NCBI GenBank assembly: GCA_035632095.1
Contig: DASQHM010000048.1
Coordinates: forward strand, 1 to 35,514
DNA from: DASQHM01 sp035632095
GTDB taxonomy: Bacteria > Pseudomonadota > Alphaproteobacteria > Ferrovibrionales > Ferrovibrionaceae
Reading direction: 5' to 3'
DNA: 35,514 bases
The notes beneath the pieces were generated by a model. That model had not been told where the DNA came from, searched no databases, and saw only the letters and a list, made by a program, of their open reading frames with translations. Below, piece by piece: positions 1 through 7,476 of this stretch (positions within the stretch are counted from its first letter, which is position 1; every line of letters starts with the position of its first letter). The position numbers and the translations under genes are program-made.

Positions 1-1
1 C

Positions 2-703
2 CGCGCCACGGCGTTGGCGCTTCTGAAGGATGGTTACGCGGTTGCGATCGCCGGGCGCCGCAAGGAGGCGCTCGACGCCACGGTCAAGGCCGCGCCGCCC
101 GGCGCGCGCGTCCTGGCCGTGCCGACCGATGTGGGCGATCCCGCCTCGGTCAAAGCGCTGTTCGCCAAAACCAAGGATGCGTTCCAACGGCTCGACCTGC
201 TGTTCAACAACGCCGGCACGGGCGCGCCGCCGGTGCCCCTTGAGGACCTCACTCCCGAGCAGTGGAAGACGGTGGTCGACGCCAACCTCAACGGCGCGTT
301 CTTTTGCATCCAGGAAGCCTTCAAGATCATGAAGGCGCAACAGCCGCGGGGCGGGCGCATCATCAACAACGGATCGATCTCGGCCCATGCGCCGCGGCCG
401 AATTCGGCGCCCTATACCTCGACCAAGCACGCCATAACCGGGCTGACCAAGGCCGCCTCGCTCGACGGCCGCAAATACGACATCGCCTGCGGCCAGATCG
501 ATATCGGCAATGCGGCCACGGAAATGACCGCGCGCATGAAGGCGGGCGTGCCGCAAGCCAACGGCAGCGTCGAGATCGAGCCCACCATGGATGTGCAGCA
601 CGTCGCCAACGCCATCGTGCACATGGCGAGCCTGCCGCTCGACGCCAACGTGCTGTTCATGACCGTGATGGCGAACAAGATGCCGTTCGTCGGCCGCGGC
701 TGA
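2..703 (+). CDS. SDR family oxidoreductase, 5'-truncated by the window edge
   Basis: This is a short-chain dehydrogenase/reductase, an NAD(P)-dependent alcohol/ketone oxidoreductase. The reading frame is open to the window edge, so the N-terminal Gly-rich nucleotide-binding motif is missing and the TTG at 14 is not the real start. Visible family marks in order are an acidic/basic cofactor patch (AGRR), the D-V after the fourth strand (TDVGD), the NNAG motif, the catalytic Ser region (NNGSIS) and the catalytic pair YTSTK, with Tyr at 413-415. The C-terminal half lacks the usual PG motif and reads DIGNAATEM, a variant seen in many uncharacterised SDRs. It converges on the next SDR with only 9 nt between the stops. 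The substrate cannot be told. Confidence 0.9.
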   Translation, partial: RATALALLKDGYAVAIAGRRKEALDATVKAAPPGARVLAVPTDVGDPASVKALFAKTKDAFQRLDLLFNNAGTGAPPVPLEDLTPEQWKTVVDANLNGAFFCIQEAFKIMKAQQPRGGRIINNGSISAHAPRPNSAPYTSTKHAITGLTKAASLDGRKYDIACGQIDIGNAATEMTARMKAGVPQANGSVEIEPTMDVQHVANAIVHMASLPLDANVLFMTVMANKMPFVGRG

Positions 704-712
704 GCGGCCGAT

Positions 713-1438
713 CTAGCCGTTCAGGCTGAGACCGCCGTCGACCGCTATGGTCTGGCCAGTGACGAAACGCGCGAGGTCGGAGGCAAGGAACAGCGCCGCT
801 CCCGCCATGTCCTCGGGCGTGCCCCAGCGTCCCATGGGGGTGCGCGCCAATATCGCCGCGTCGATCTCCGGATTGTCCTTGGACACGCGGGTCAGCTTGG
901 TTTCCACGTAGCCCGGCGCAATGCCGTTGACCCGGATGCCGTCGCGCGCCCACGCCACCGCCAGCGTCTTGGTGAGCTGCACCACCCCGCCCTTGCTGGC
1001 GCCGTAAGCCGGATTGCCGCGCGTGGCGTGGTAGGCGGCGAGCGAGGCGATATTGATGATGCAGCCCTTGGCGGCGCGCAATTTGCCGTGGAACTGCGTG
1101 CAGCAATGCATAAGGCCGTTCAGGTTGAGCGCCACGATGCGGCTGAACGTCTCGATCTCGAACTCCTTGCGCTTATAGGCGACCGACGCGGCGCTGTTCA
1201 CCAGCACGTCGCAGGCATGAACCGATTCGGCGAAGGCCCGGGTCGCGACCGCATCGGTGATGTCGAGCGTATGATAGGTGATGCCGCGCAGCGCCTCGCC
1301 GTAATCGCCGGCGTTTGCGCTGGTGCCGGTCGCGGTCACGTGGGCGCCGGCGTCGCGGAAGGCGCGGGCGATGCCGTTGCCGATGCCGCTCGAGCCGCCG
1401 ACGACGACCACGTGCTCGCCCGTGAAATCGAGACTCAT
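713..1438 (-). CDS. SDR family oxidoreductase (FabG-like)
   Basis: A complete classical SDR of 241 residues, the normal length for the family. The cofactor motif is GGSSGIG at residues 14-20, a variant of TGxxxGIG. The NNAG motif is altered to NSAA. Catalytic Ser lies in NIASLA, and YGASK sits at about residues 146-150. The C-terminus ends with the typical IAVDGGLSLNG. The start is supported by a GGGGAGG ribosome-binding site 8 nt upstream of ATG. It lies 22 nt downstream of the phosphoesterase gene on the same strand and is probably co-transcribed with it. The reaction is oxidation or reduction of a hydroxyl/keto group with NAD(P)H; the substrate is unknown. Confidence 0.93.
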   Translation of the reverse strand: MSLDFTGEHVVVVGGSSGIGNGIARAFRDAGAHVTATGTSANAGDYGEALRGITYHTLDITDAVATRAFAESVHACDVLVNSAASVAYKRKEFEIETFSRIVALNLNGLMHCCTQFHGKLRAAKGCIINIASLAAYHATRGNPAYGASKGGVVQLTKTLAVAWARDGIRVNGIAPGYVETKLTRVSKDNPEIDAAILARTPMGRWGTPEDMAGAALFLASDLARFVTGQTIAVDGGLSLNG

Positions 1439-1460
1439 GCGCTTTGCCTCCCCGCGCCGA

Positions 1461-2282
1461 TCACTGGATGAACTTGCCGGATTTGTCGAAAAAGGAATAA
1501 GGGCCGGCGTAATCGCCGATCACCGCGTTGTGGGTGACGAGGCCCGTGTCCTTGCGCCAGAGGTGCAGGTGAAAGCCCGGCGGTTCGAGCATGAACGCGC
1601 CGTTCGGCGTCGCGGTCAGGTCGAGGGTCAATTGATGGGCGCTCGACGGCGCGATGGAGGCAACGGTGCCGTGAAAGCGCACCTGGATGGAGCGATGCAC
1701 GTGGCCGCACAGCAGGCGCTCCACCTGCGGGTGCCGCGCGATCACGGCGCCGAGGCGCTCGGGCTGCTTCAAGGCGTACATGTCCATGAAGGCGATGCCG
1801 GTGGCGAAGGGCGGATGATGCATGAAGACGACGGTCGGGCGATCCGGTTGCTCGGAAAGGCGGTCGTCGAGCCAGGCCAGTCGCGCGTCGCAAAGCTCGC
1901 CGTGCGGGCGGCGCGGCACCACCGTGTCGATGCCGATCAGGCGCACGGGCCAATTCTCGATCGTGTACTGCAAGAACTCGCCGTCGGCCGGAAAATAACC
2001 GGCGTCCCCGAACGCCGTGCGCAGCGCGCCGCGCTCGTCGTGATTGCCGGGAATGAGATAGACCGGGATGGTCAGGGGCGCCAGAATCGCCTTCAGGCGG
2101 GCATATTCCTCTGCCGTGCCGTTGTCCACGAGGTCGCCGGTGATCAAGACCACGTCGGGCTTCGGCCGCGCCGCCTCCACCGCGGCGATGCAGCGGCTCA
2201 GGGCCGGCGCGGTATCGACGGTGTCGAAGGCCAACCTTCCCTCGGCCTTGATATGCGTGTCGGTGATCTGGGCGATCAACAT
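1461..2282 (-). CDS. Calcineurin-like metallophosphoesterase (CpdA-type phosphodiesterase)
   Basis: The protein has 273 residues and the full set of binuclear-metal motifs of calcineurin-like phosphoesterases: DTH near residues 8-10, GDLVDNG, GNHD at about 79-82, an MHHPPF segment and GHVH at about 192-195. Sequence style and length match the CpdA class, whose members hydrolyse 3',5'-cyclic AMP or related phosphodiesters; the real substrate here is an inference. The ATG has a strong GGAGG site 6 nt upstream. It is transcribed away from the Rieske gene and leads a two-gene operon with the SDR. Two adenylate-cyclase-type proteins are encoded elsewhere in this window, so a cyclic-nucleotide role is conceivable, but linkage is loose. 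Confidence 0.9.
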   Translation of the reverse strand: MLIAQITDTHIKAEGRLAFDTVDTAPALSRCIAAVEAARPKPDVVLITGDLVDNGTAEEYARLKAILAPLTIPVYLIPGNHDERGALRTAFGDAGYFPADGEFLQYTIENWPVRLIGIDTVVPRRPHGELCDARLAWLDDRLSEQPDRPTVVFMHHPPFATGIAFMDMYALKQPERLGAVIARHPQVERLLCGHVHRSIQVRFHGTVASIAPSSAHQLTLDLTATPNGAFMLEPPGFHLHLWRKDTGLVTHNAVIGDYAGPYSFFDKSGKFIQ

Positions 2283-2339
2283 GGCGTGCCTCCGATGCGC
2301 GTGTCAGCCTAGCATAGCTGCGCCGTATGACGCTTGGGC

Positions 2340-2367
2340 TTGCCAGCCGCCGGTCGGCAGGTAAGCT
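2340..2367 (+). promoter_or_regulatory. Candidate promoter of the Rieske oxygenase gene
   Basis: A TTGCCA box at 2340-2345 (5 of 6 to the -35 consensus) is followed after 16 nt by TAAGCT at 2362-2367. Predicted transcription would start near 2374, about 20 nt before the GTG start and just upstream of the GGAGG ribosome-binding site. The -10 match is weak, so this is an inference by position and spacing. Confidence 0.35.
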
Positions 2368-2393
2368 CGCGTCGAGAGGACCGGGAGGATATC

Positions 2394-3542
2394 GTGCAGC
2401 ATGCCGTTCAAGTCGATCTGATCCGACGCATCTTCGGCTTTGTCGAAGCTGGAACGCGGCAGATGGTGGCGCGCGAGGCGGAGATCCCGGTCACGCAATA
2501 CCTGGCGCCGGATCGCTACCGGCGCGAGGTCGAGACCTGCTTTCGCCGCTACCCGCTCCTTGTCGCCCATGCCTCGCAGCTTCGCCGGCCGGGCGACTTC
2601 GTCACCCACAGCTTGAGCGGCGTGCCGATCCTGCTGGTCAGGAACGGTCAGGGGCGCTTAAACGCCTTCATCAATCTCTGCCGGCATCGCGGCAGCACGG
2701 TGGAGCCCGCCGCCTGCGGCGCCGGAAGGCGGACCTTCGTCTGTCCGTATCACGCCTGGACTTATGATCCCGACGGCAGGCTCATCGGCATTCCCGATGC
2801 CGACGGTTTCGCCGGCGTCGACAAGTCGGTGCGCGGCCTGGTGCCATTGCCGGTGGCCGAGCGGCACGGCTATGTCTGGGTGCGGCCCTCGCCGGGCGAA
2901 GCGTTCGACATCGACGATTTCCTCGGTCCGGTGGGCGACGACCTCGGCGGCTTCGACGTCACCGACCATGTGCATTACGAAACCCGGGTGATCGAAGCAC
3001 GCATCAACTGGAAATTGATGGTCGATACGTTCCTGGAGACCTATCACTTCCAGTTCGCCCACACCAAAAGCGTCGGCCCGCTGTTCCTGCCGAATGCCAT
3101 GACGCATGAGCCGTTCGGCCGGCACGCGCGCATGCTGACGCCGAAGCGGAGCATGCTGGACTTGAAAGCCGCCGATCCGCGCACATGGCGCATTCGTGAG
3201 CATGCGCTCGTGCTCTATCACGTGTTCCCGAACACCGTGGTGGTCTATGTGGCGGATCACGCCGTGGTCTTCGCCACCTGGCCGCTCGCTCTCGACCGGT
3301 CGCGCCTCGATGTCAGCTTCTATATTCCGAAGCCCGTGAGCACGCCGGACGAACACGCCCATTGGAAGGCCAACGCCGACATCGTGTGCCAGGCCTTGGC
3401 CGAGGATTTCGCCATCGGCGAGTCCATGCAGGCGGGATTCGGCTCCGGCGCCAACCGCGAACTGGTGATCGGACGCTACGAGATGGGCATTCCGCCGTTT
3501 CACGCCCATGTGGATGCGGAGTTGGCGCGGAACGTTGCCTAG
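2394..3542 (+). CDS. Rieske 2Fe-2S ring-hydroxylating oxygenase, alpha subunit
   Basis: This is the terminal oxygenase component of a Rieske non-heme iron system, 382 residues from the chosen start. The Rieske cluster ligands are C96-x-H98 (CRHRG) and C117-x2-H120 (CPYHAW). The mononuclear iron site is visible as DTFLETYHFQFAH (His near residues 218 and 223) with the distal Asp in AEDFAIGESMQAGF. An in-frame ATG at 2334 exists, but the GTG at 2394 has GGAGG at 2384-2388, so GTG is preferred. No beta subunit, ferredoxin or reductase is adjacent, so electron donors must be encoded elsewhere. It converges on a PhyH-type dioxygenase with a 9-nt gap. The substrate is unknown; aromatic, steroid and quaternary-amine substrates are all used by this family. 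Confidence 0.92.
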   Translation: MQHAVQVDLIRRIFGFVEAGTRQMVAREAEIPVTQYLAPDRYRREVETCFRRYPLLVAHASQLRRPGDFVTHSLSGVPILLVRNGQGRLNAFINLCRHRGSTVEPAACGAGRRTFVCPYHAWTYDPDGRLIGIPDADGFAGVDKSVRGLVPLPVAERHGYVWVRPSPGEAFDIDDFLGPVGDDLGGFDVTDHVHYETRVIEARINWKLMVDTFLETYHFQFAHTKSVGPLFLPNAMTHEPFGRHARMLTPKRSMLDLKAADPRTWRIREHALVLYHVFPNTVVVYVADHAVVFATWPLALDRSRLDVSFYIPKPVSTPDEHAHWKANADIVCQALAEDFAIGESMQAGFGSGANRELVIGRYEMGIPPFHAHVDAELARNVA

Positions 3543-3551
3543 GATATTCGG

Positions 3552-4475
3552 TCAATCGTCCACGTAGTGCGGTTCGGGCCGCGAGCGGAGCTCTTCGTAG
3601 TGGACGAGTTCGGGCGGGCCGAGGTCGCACGGCTTGCCATCGCGAAACGCCCATTCGCCGCGGTCGCAATCGGCAGCGCGGACATAGCCGTTCAAATAGA
3701 ACCGCCGTTCGCCGGACGTGATATTCGGGCCGGAGCCGTGGACCGTGAACGTGTTCCAGAGCGCCACGTCGCCGGGCGCCAGATCAAGATCGACCAGTTT
3801 GCTCGGATCGAGATTGAGATCGAGCAGCTGATGTTCCGAAGCCGCGGTATCGGCCACCCGGCGATGGCCGGCGAAACTCAGTTCGCCGAGCGTCTGGCTG
3901 CAGGGAAGGATGCGCATGGCGCCGCTCGCGCGCGAATGGGCATCCACCGCGATGCCGGTTTGCACGTATGAGCCGATCAGGTTGCGGTATGCCGCGCGTG
4001 GCCGGCGGAAGCGCACGTCCTGATGAAAGGCGAAATCCACCATGGCCGCGCCCGGCGGCTTCCAGTGCAGCTGATTGATGATCTGCTTGATGTCGCGCCC
4101 GATCAGCGGCTCGAGAATGTCGAACATGCGCGGATCGTTGCGGAACCGGTGCAAGACGGGATCGTGATACGACGGCCATTGCGCCAGGCGAACGATGAGT
4201 CCGAGCGCCGCGTCGCGCGCCAGCCGGTAATGCAGATTGCCGTGGCGGAAGCTGCGGCCATGCGCCAATCCGGTCGCATATTCGCGGTCGAAGGCGGCGG
4301 CCATGGCGGCGATTTCGGCCTTGTCGAATACGCCCCGCACCACCGCGTAGCCGCGCTCGCGGTATTCGGCAACATGGCGACTCGGGGCTCCAACCGGCAT
4401 CGGCGCGCACGGTAGTCCAGCGCCGAATCCGGCGCAATCGCGACGCGAAAGCCGGTTGGTAGCAGTCGGGGTCAT
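3552..4475 (-). CDS. Phytanoyl-CoA dioxygenase (PhyH) family protein
   Basis: A probable Fe(II)/2-oxoglutarate-dependent oxygenase. The metal triad is visible as H151-x-D153 (FHQD) and H246 (TVHGSGPN), followed by the 2-oxoglutarate-binding Arg in GERRFYLNGY. The family hydroxylates aliphatic carbons in substrates ranging from phytanoyl-CoA to ectoine and secondary metabolites; nothing here fixes the substrate. The ATG at 4475 gives 307 residues, but the first 25 look unconserved and lack a ribosome-binding site. An ATG at 4400 (MPVGAPSRH) would give 282 residues, closer to the usual length, also without a clear site. It is divergent from usg and convergent with the Rieske oxygenase gene. Confidence 0.88.
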   Translation of the reverse strand: MTPTATNRLSRRDCAGFGAGLPCAPMPVGAPSRHVAEYRERGYAVVRGVFDKAEIAAMAAAFDREYATGLAHGRSFRHGNLHYRLARDAALGLIVRLAQWPSYHDPVLHRFRNDPRMFDILEPLIGRDIKQIINQLHWKPPGAAMVDFAFHQDVRFRRPRAAYRNLIGSYVQTGIAVDAHSRASGAMRILPCSQTLGELSFAGHRRVADTAASEHQLLDLNLDPSKLVDLDLAPGDVALWNTFTVHGSGPNITSGERRFYLNGYVRAADCDRGEWAFRDGKPCDLGPPELVHYEELRSRPEPHYVDD

Positions 4476-4575
4476 ATGCTGCTAACGCCTTGGAACGCAA
4501 CATGATTATTGAAGATTTAAGACTCAAGTGGGCAAGATGGGAGGGTCGTGCCCGTGGTCAGGAGAAGGCAAAGGC

Positions 4576-4839
4576 ATGAGCGATCTGGCGCTGCAACTGA
4601 AAGACTATCGCCTCACCACGGCGGAGATCCTCTACCGCTTGCCGGATCATCCGAGCTTGCTGCAAAGCTATACATGGCAAGATCTTGATATTTCGCCGGA
4701 TTTCCCGGTGCTCAAACGCTTCCTGGAGTTTTGGGAACGCAGTATCGACGGCAAGCTGCACTCGGTCAGGGTGGCGAGCTGCAAGCTGGTGCGTCCGGCG
4801 CGGCTGATACACGCGTCCGCCGAATTCCGCCTGCACTGA
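4576..4839 (+). CDS. usg: Usg-family protein
   Basis: An 87-residue cytoplasmic protein matching the small alphaproteobacterial Usg family, recognisable by the run LTTAEILYRLPDHPSLLQ, the WQDLDISPDFP segment and the end HSVRVASCKLVRPA. The biochemical role of this family is not established; members often lie near trp genes, which is not the case here. An upstream in-frame ATG at 4528 exists, but GGAGAAGG at 4561-4568 sets the ATG at 4576 as start, and the protein from there aligns with the family from its first residues. It is transcribed toward the rfb operon with an 81-nt gap. Confidence 0.85.
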   Translation: MSDLALQLKDYRLTTAEILYRLPDHPSLLQSYTWQDLDISPDFPVLKRFLEFWERSIDGKLHSVRVASCKLVRPARLIHASAEFRLH

Positions 4840-4862
4840 CGCGCCGCCGTCCGAAGGCTCGC

Positions 4863-4891
4863 TTGACGGAACCCGGCCGCGGCGTCAAACA
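4863..4891 (+). promoter_or_regulatory. Dyad and possible promoter upstream of the rfb operon
   Basis: A perfect 6-bp inverted repeat, TTGACG (4863-4868) and CGTCAA (4883-4888), is separated by 14 GC-rich nt. The left arm is also a 5-of-6 match to a -35 box, and 17 nt later lies CAAACA (4886-4891), a poor -10. It could be an operator over a promoter for rfbCBA, or a hairpin ending the usg transcript, although no T-run follows. Confidence 0.3.
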
Positions 4892-4920
4892 GAGGCCCCA
4901 ACGCCCCTTGCGGTCCGGAC

Positions 4921-5490
4921 ATGCGCATCAGCGACACCGCTTTGCCTGAAATCAAGCTGCTGCAGCCGGCCCGCCACAAGGACGATCGCGGCTGGTTCAT
5001 GGAATCCTGGAATCGCAAGGCACTGGCCGCGCACGGCATCACCGCCGACTTCGTGCAAGACAATGTCGCGCTGTCCAACGCCAAGGGCACCGTGCGCGGT
5101 CTGCACTTTCAGTTGCCGCCGCATGCCCAGGGCAAGCTGGTCCGCGCAGCCCAGGGCGCCATCTTCGACGTCGCCGTGGACGTGCGGCGCGGTTCGCCGC
5201 GTTACGGCCGCCACGCTTCTGCGACGCTCACGGCCGAAGGCGGCGAAATGCTTTGGGTGCCGGCAGGCTTCGCCCACGGCTATTGCACCCTGACCGATCG
5301 TGCCGAAGTGGCGTACAAGGTGACCGACTATTACGCACCGTCGGCCGAGCGCGGCATTCGCTGGAACGACGCGGTACTGGCGATTTCCTGGCCCGTCACG
5401 GAGCGCGATGCGGTCGTCGGCGAGCGCGACGCGGCTCTGCCGGCGTTCCAGAACCTGGCCGAGACCTTTGTCTATGGGGCATCGTCGTGA
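4921..5490 (+). CDS. rfbC: dTDP-4-dehydrorhamnose 3,5-epimerase
   Basis: A RmlC-type cupin epimerase, 189 residues, the normal size. It inverts C3 and C5 of dTDP-4-keto-6-deoxyglucose on the way to dTDP-L-rhamnose. Visible marks are DDRGWFMESW, QDNVALS, the RGLHFQ motif with the likely catalytic base H62, the PAGFAHGY segment and YKVTDYYAP with the active-site Tyr. It is the first gene of a tightly coupled rfbC-rfbB-rfbA operon: its TGA overlaps the GTG of rfbB. No good ribosome-binding site is seen before the ATG, so the start rests on the family alignment. Acts in the cytoplasm. Confidence 0.95.
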   Translation: MRISDTALPEIKLLQPARHKDDRGWFMESWNRKALAAHGITADFVQDNVALSNAKGTVRGLHFQLPPHAQGKLVRAAQGAIFDVAVDVRRGSPRYGRHASATLTAEGGEMLWVPAGFAHGYCTLTDRAEVAYKVTDYYAPSAERGIRWNDAVLAISWPVTERDAVVGERDAALPAFQNLAETFVYGASS

Positions 5491-6560
5491 CGGCGCTGGT
5501 CACGGGTGCGGCGGGCTTCATCGGTTCGGCGCTGGTGCGCGCGTTGATCGGCGCCGGTGAACGGGTCGTCAGCCTCGACAAACTCACCTACGCCGGCAAT
5601 CTGGACAATCTTGCGGCGGTCATGAAGAACCCGCTGCATCGCTTCGTGCAGGCGGACGTGGTGGATCGTGCAGCGCTCGCCGCCGTCTTCGCCGAGTCCA
5701 AGCCGGTCACGGTCTATCACCTGGCGGCGGAGAGCCACGTGGACCGTTCCATCGACGGCCCGGCCGAATTCGTGCGCACCAATGTGGAAGGAACCGCCGC
5801 GCTGCTCGATGCGGCGTTGGCGCATTGGCGCGCCATGTCCGAGCCGGCGCGGCAATCCTTCCGGTATTTGCAGGTTTCGACCGACGAGGTCTATGGCGAA
5901 CTCGGCGCCCACGGCGCCTTCGACGAGACCAGCCCCTACCGGCCGAGCTCGCCCTATGCCGCCAGCAAGGCGGCGGCGGATCATCTGGCGCGGGCCTGGC
6001 TCCGCACCTACGGATTGCCGGTCATCGTCACCAATTGCTCGAACAATTACGGGCCGTATCAGTTTCCCGAGAAGCTGGTGCCGCTCATGGTGCTGAACGG
6101 ACTCGAGGGCAAGGCGCTGCCGGTCTACGGCAAGGGCGAGCAGTTACGCGACTGGCTGCATGTGGACGATCACGCCGCGGCGCTGCGCGTCGTCGCGGAG
6201 CGTGGACGCATTGGCGAGACGTACCTGGTCGGTGCCCGGAACGAACGGCGAAATATCGATCTGGTGCAGGCCATTTGCGCCGCCCTCGACCGGCAGCATC
6301 CGGCGGGCGCGCCGCATCACCGCCTGATCGCCTTCGTCGCCGACCGGCCGGGCCATGATGCACGCTACGCCATCGATCCGGCCAAGATCGAGCGCGAACT
6401 GGGATGGCATGCGCGCGTTGCCTTCGAAACCGGCTTGAGCGAAACCGTCGCCTGGTATGTCGCAAACCGCGACTGGTGCAAACGGACCCATTCGGCTTAT
6501 GGCCGCGAGCGCCTCGGTCTGACGCCGGGCGACGCCAAGGGGAGCAGGGCGGCGCGATGA
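5487..6560 (+). CDS. rfbB: dTDP-glucose 4,6-dehydratase
   Basis: An extended SDR of 357 residues that converts dTDP-glucose to dTDP-4-keto-6-deoxyglucose. The NAD-binding motif GAAGFIG lies at residues 7-13. The catalytic residues are T132-D133-E134 (STDEVYG) and Y157-x3-K161 (YAASK), all in the positions typical of RmlB. The frame stays open upstream to 5253, but the family N-terminus begins exactly at the GTG at 5487, which overlaps the rfbC stop as GTGA, so the longer version is rejected. Its own stop overlaps the rfbA start (ATGA), indicating translational coupling across the three genes. Confidence 0.95.
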   Translation: MTALVTGAAGFIGSALVRALIGAGERVVSLDKLTYAGNLDNLAAVMKNPLHRFVQADVVDRAALAAVFAESKPVTVYHLAAESHVDRSIDGPAEFVRTNVEGTAALLDAALAHWRAMSEPARQSFRYLQVSTDEVYGELGAHGAFDETSPYRPSSPYAASKAAADHLARAWLRTYGLPVIVTNCSNNYGPYQFPEKLVPLMVLNGLEGKALPVYGKGEQLRDWLHVDDHAAALRVVAERGRIGETYLVGARNERRNIDLVQAICAALDRQHPAGAPHHRLIAFVADRPGHDARYAIDPAKIERELGWHARVAFETGLSETVAWYVANRDWCKRTHSAYGRERLGLTPGDAKGSRAAR

Positions 6561-7426
6561 AGGGCATCATTCTCGCCGGCGGCACCGGCAGCCGCATGCA
6601 CCCGCTCACCACCGTGGTGAGCAAGCAGCTGCTCCCCGTCTACGATAAGCCAATGATCTACTATCCGCTGTCGACCCTGATGTTGGCCGGCATCCGCGAC
6701 ATTCTGGTCATCACGACGCCCCATGAGCAGCCGTTGTTCCGCGCCTTGCTCGGTGACGGCAGCCAATGGGGCCTTGCGCTGACTTACGCCGCCCAGCCGT
6801 CGCCGCGCGGCATTGCGGAAGCCTTCACCATCGGCCGCCAATTCATCGCCGGCGGTCCCTGCGCGCTCGTTCTCGGCGACAATATCTTCTACGGCCAGGG
6901 ATTCACCGGCACTCTGAAACGTGCCGCGGCCTTCACCGGCGGCGCCGTGGTCTTCGCCTATCTCGTCGCCGATCCAGAGCGCTATGGCGTGGTCGAGTTC
7001 GACGGCGACGGCCGCGCCACGGCGATCGTGGAAAAACCGAAGGCGCCGCGCTCGTCCTATGCGGTGACCGGACTCTACTTCTATGACGGCGAGGTCAGCG
7101 ACGTTGCCGCAACTCTGAAGCCTTCGGCGCGGGGTGAACTCGAAATCACCGACATCAACAATCACTACCTGAAGCGCGGCACGCTTCGGGTCGAGCGCTT
7201 GGGCCGCGGCTTCGCCTGGCTCGACACCGGCACGCCCGAGAGCCTGCTCCGCGCCGCCGAATTCATCGAGGCGGTGGAGCAGCGGCAGGGCCTAAAGATT
7301 GCGGCGCCCGAAGAAGTCGCCTGGCGGCTCGGCTACATCGATGACGCAGGCCTCGCCCGCCTGGCCGAAGCCATGAAGCACAGCGCCTACGGCCAGTATC
7401 TGCTGCGGGTTCTGCAGGATCCGTGA
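6557..7426 (+). CDS. rfbA: Glucose-1-phosphate thymidylyltransferase
   Basis: A RmlA nucleotidyltransferase of 289 residues that makes dTDP-glucose from dTTP and glucose-1-phosphate. The N-terminus carries the signature LAGGTGSRMHPLT followed by SKQLLPVYDKPM, then a metal-binding Asp in LGDNIFYG near residue 110, a VEKPKAP segment and ITDINNHYL near the end of the catalytic domain. The start was set at the ATG overlapping the rfbB stop; the long in-frame upstream extension lies inside rfbB and is spurious. It is the last gene of the rfb operon; rfbD (dTDP-4-keto-rhamnose reductase), needed to finish L-rhamnose, is not present in this window. Confidence 0.96.
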   Translation: MKGIILAGGTGSRMHPLTTVVSKQLLPVYDKPMIYYPLSTLMLAGIRDILVITTPHEQPLFRALLGDGSQWGLALTYAAQPSPRGIAEAFTIGRQFIAGGPCALVLGDNIFYGQGFTGTLKRAAAFTGGAVVFAYLVADPERYGVVEFDGDGRATAIVEKPKAPRSSYAVTGLYFYDGEVSDVAATLKPSARGELEITDINNHYLKRGTLRVERLGRGFAWLDTGTPESLLRAAEFIEAVEQRQGLKIAAPEEVAWRLGYIDDAGLARLAEAMKHSAYGQYLLRVLQDP

Positions 7427-7442
7427 AGCGCGCACGTTGCAT

Positions 7443-7463
7443 CGGTTAACGTGGCGGTAACCG
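7443..7463. promoter_or_regulatory. Inverted repeat in front of the sugar epimerase gene
   Basis: CGGTTA (7443-7448) and TAACCG (7458-7463) form a perfect 6-bp dyad with a 9-nt spacer in the only 50-nt gap between rfbA and the next gene. It ends 13 nt before the ATG at 7477. It may be an operator or a weak hairpin in the messenger; no T-run follows, so it is not a classic terminator. Confidence 0.3.
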
Positions 7464-7476
7464 TTGCGAGGCGAGG

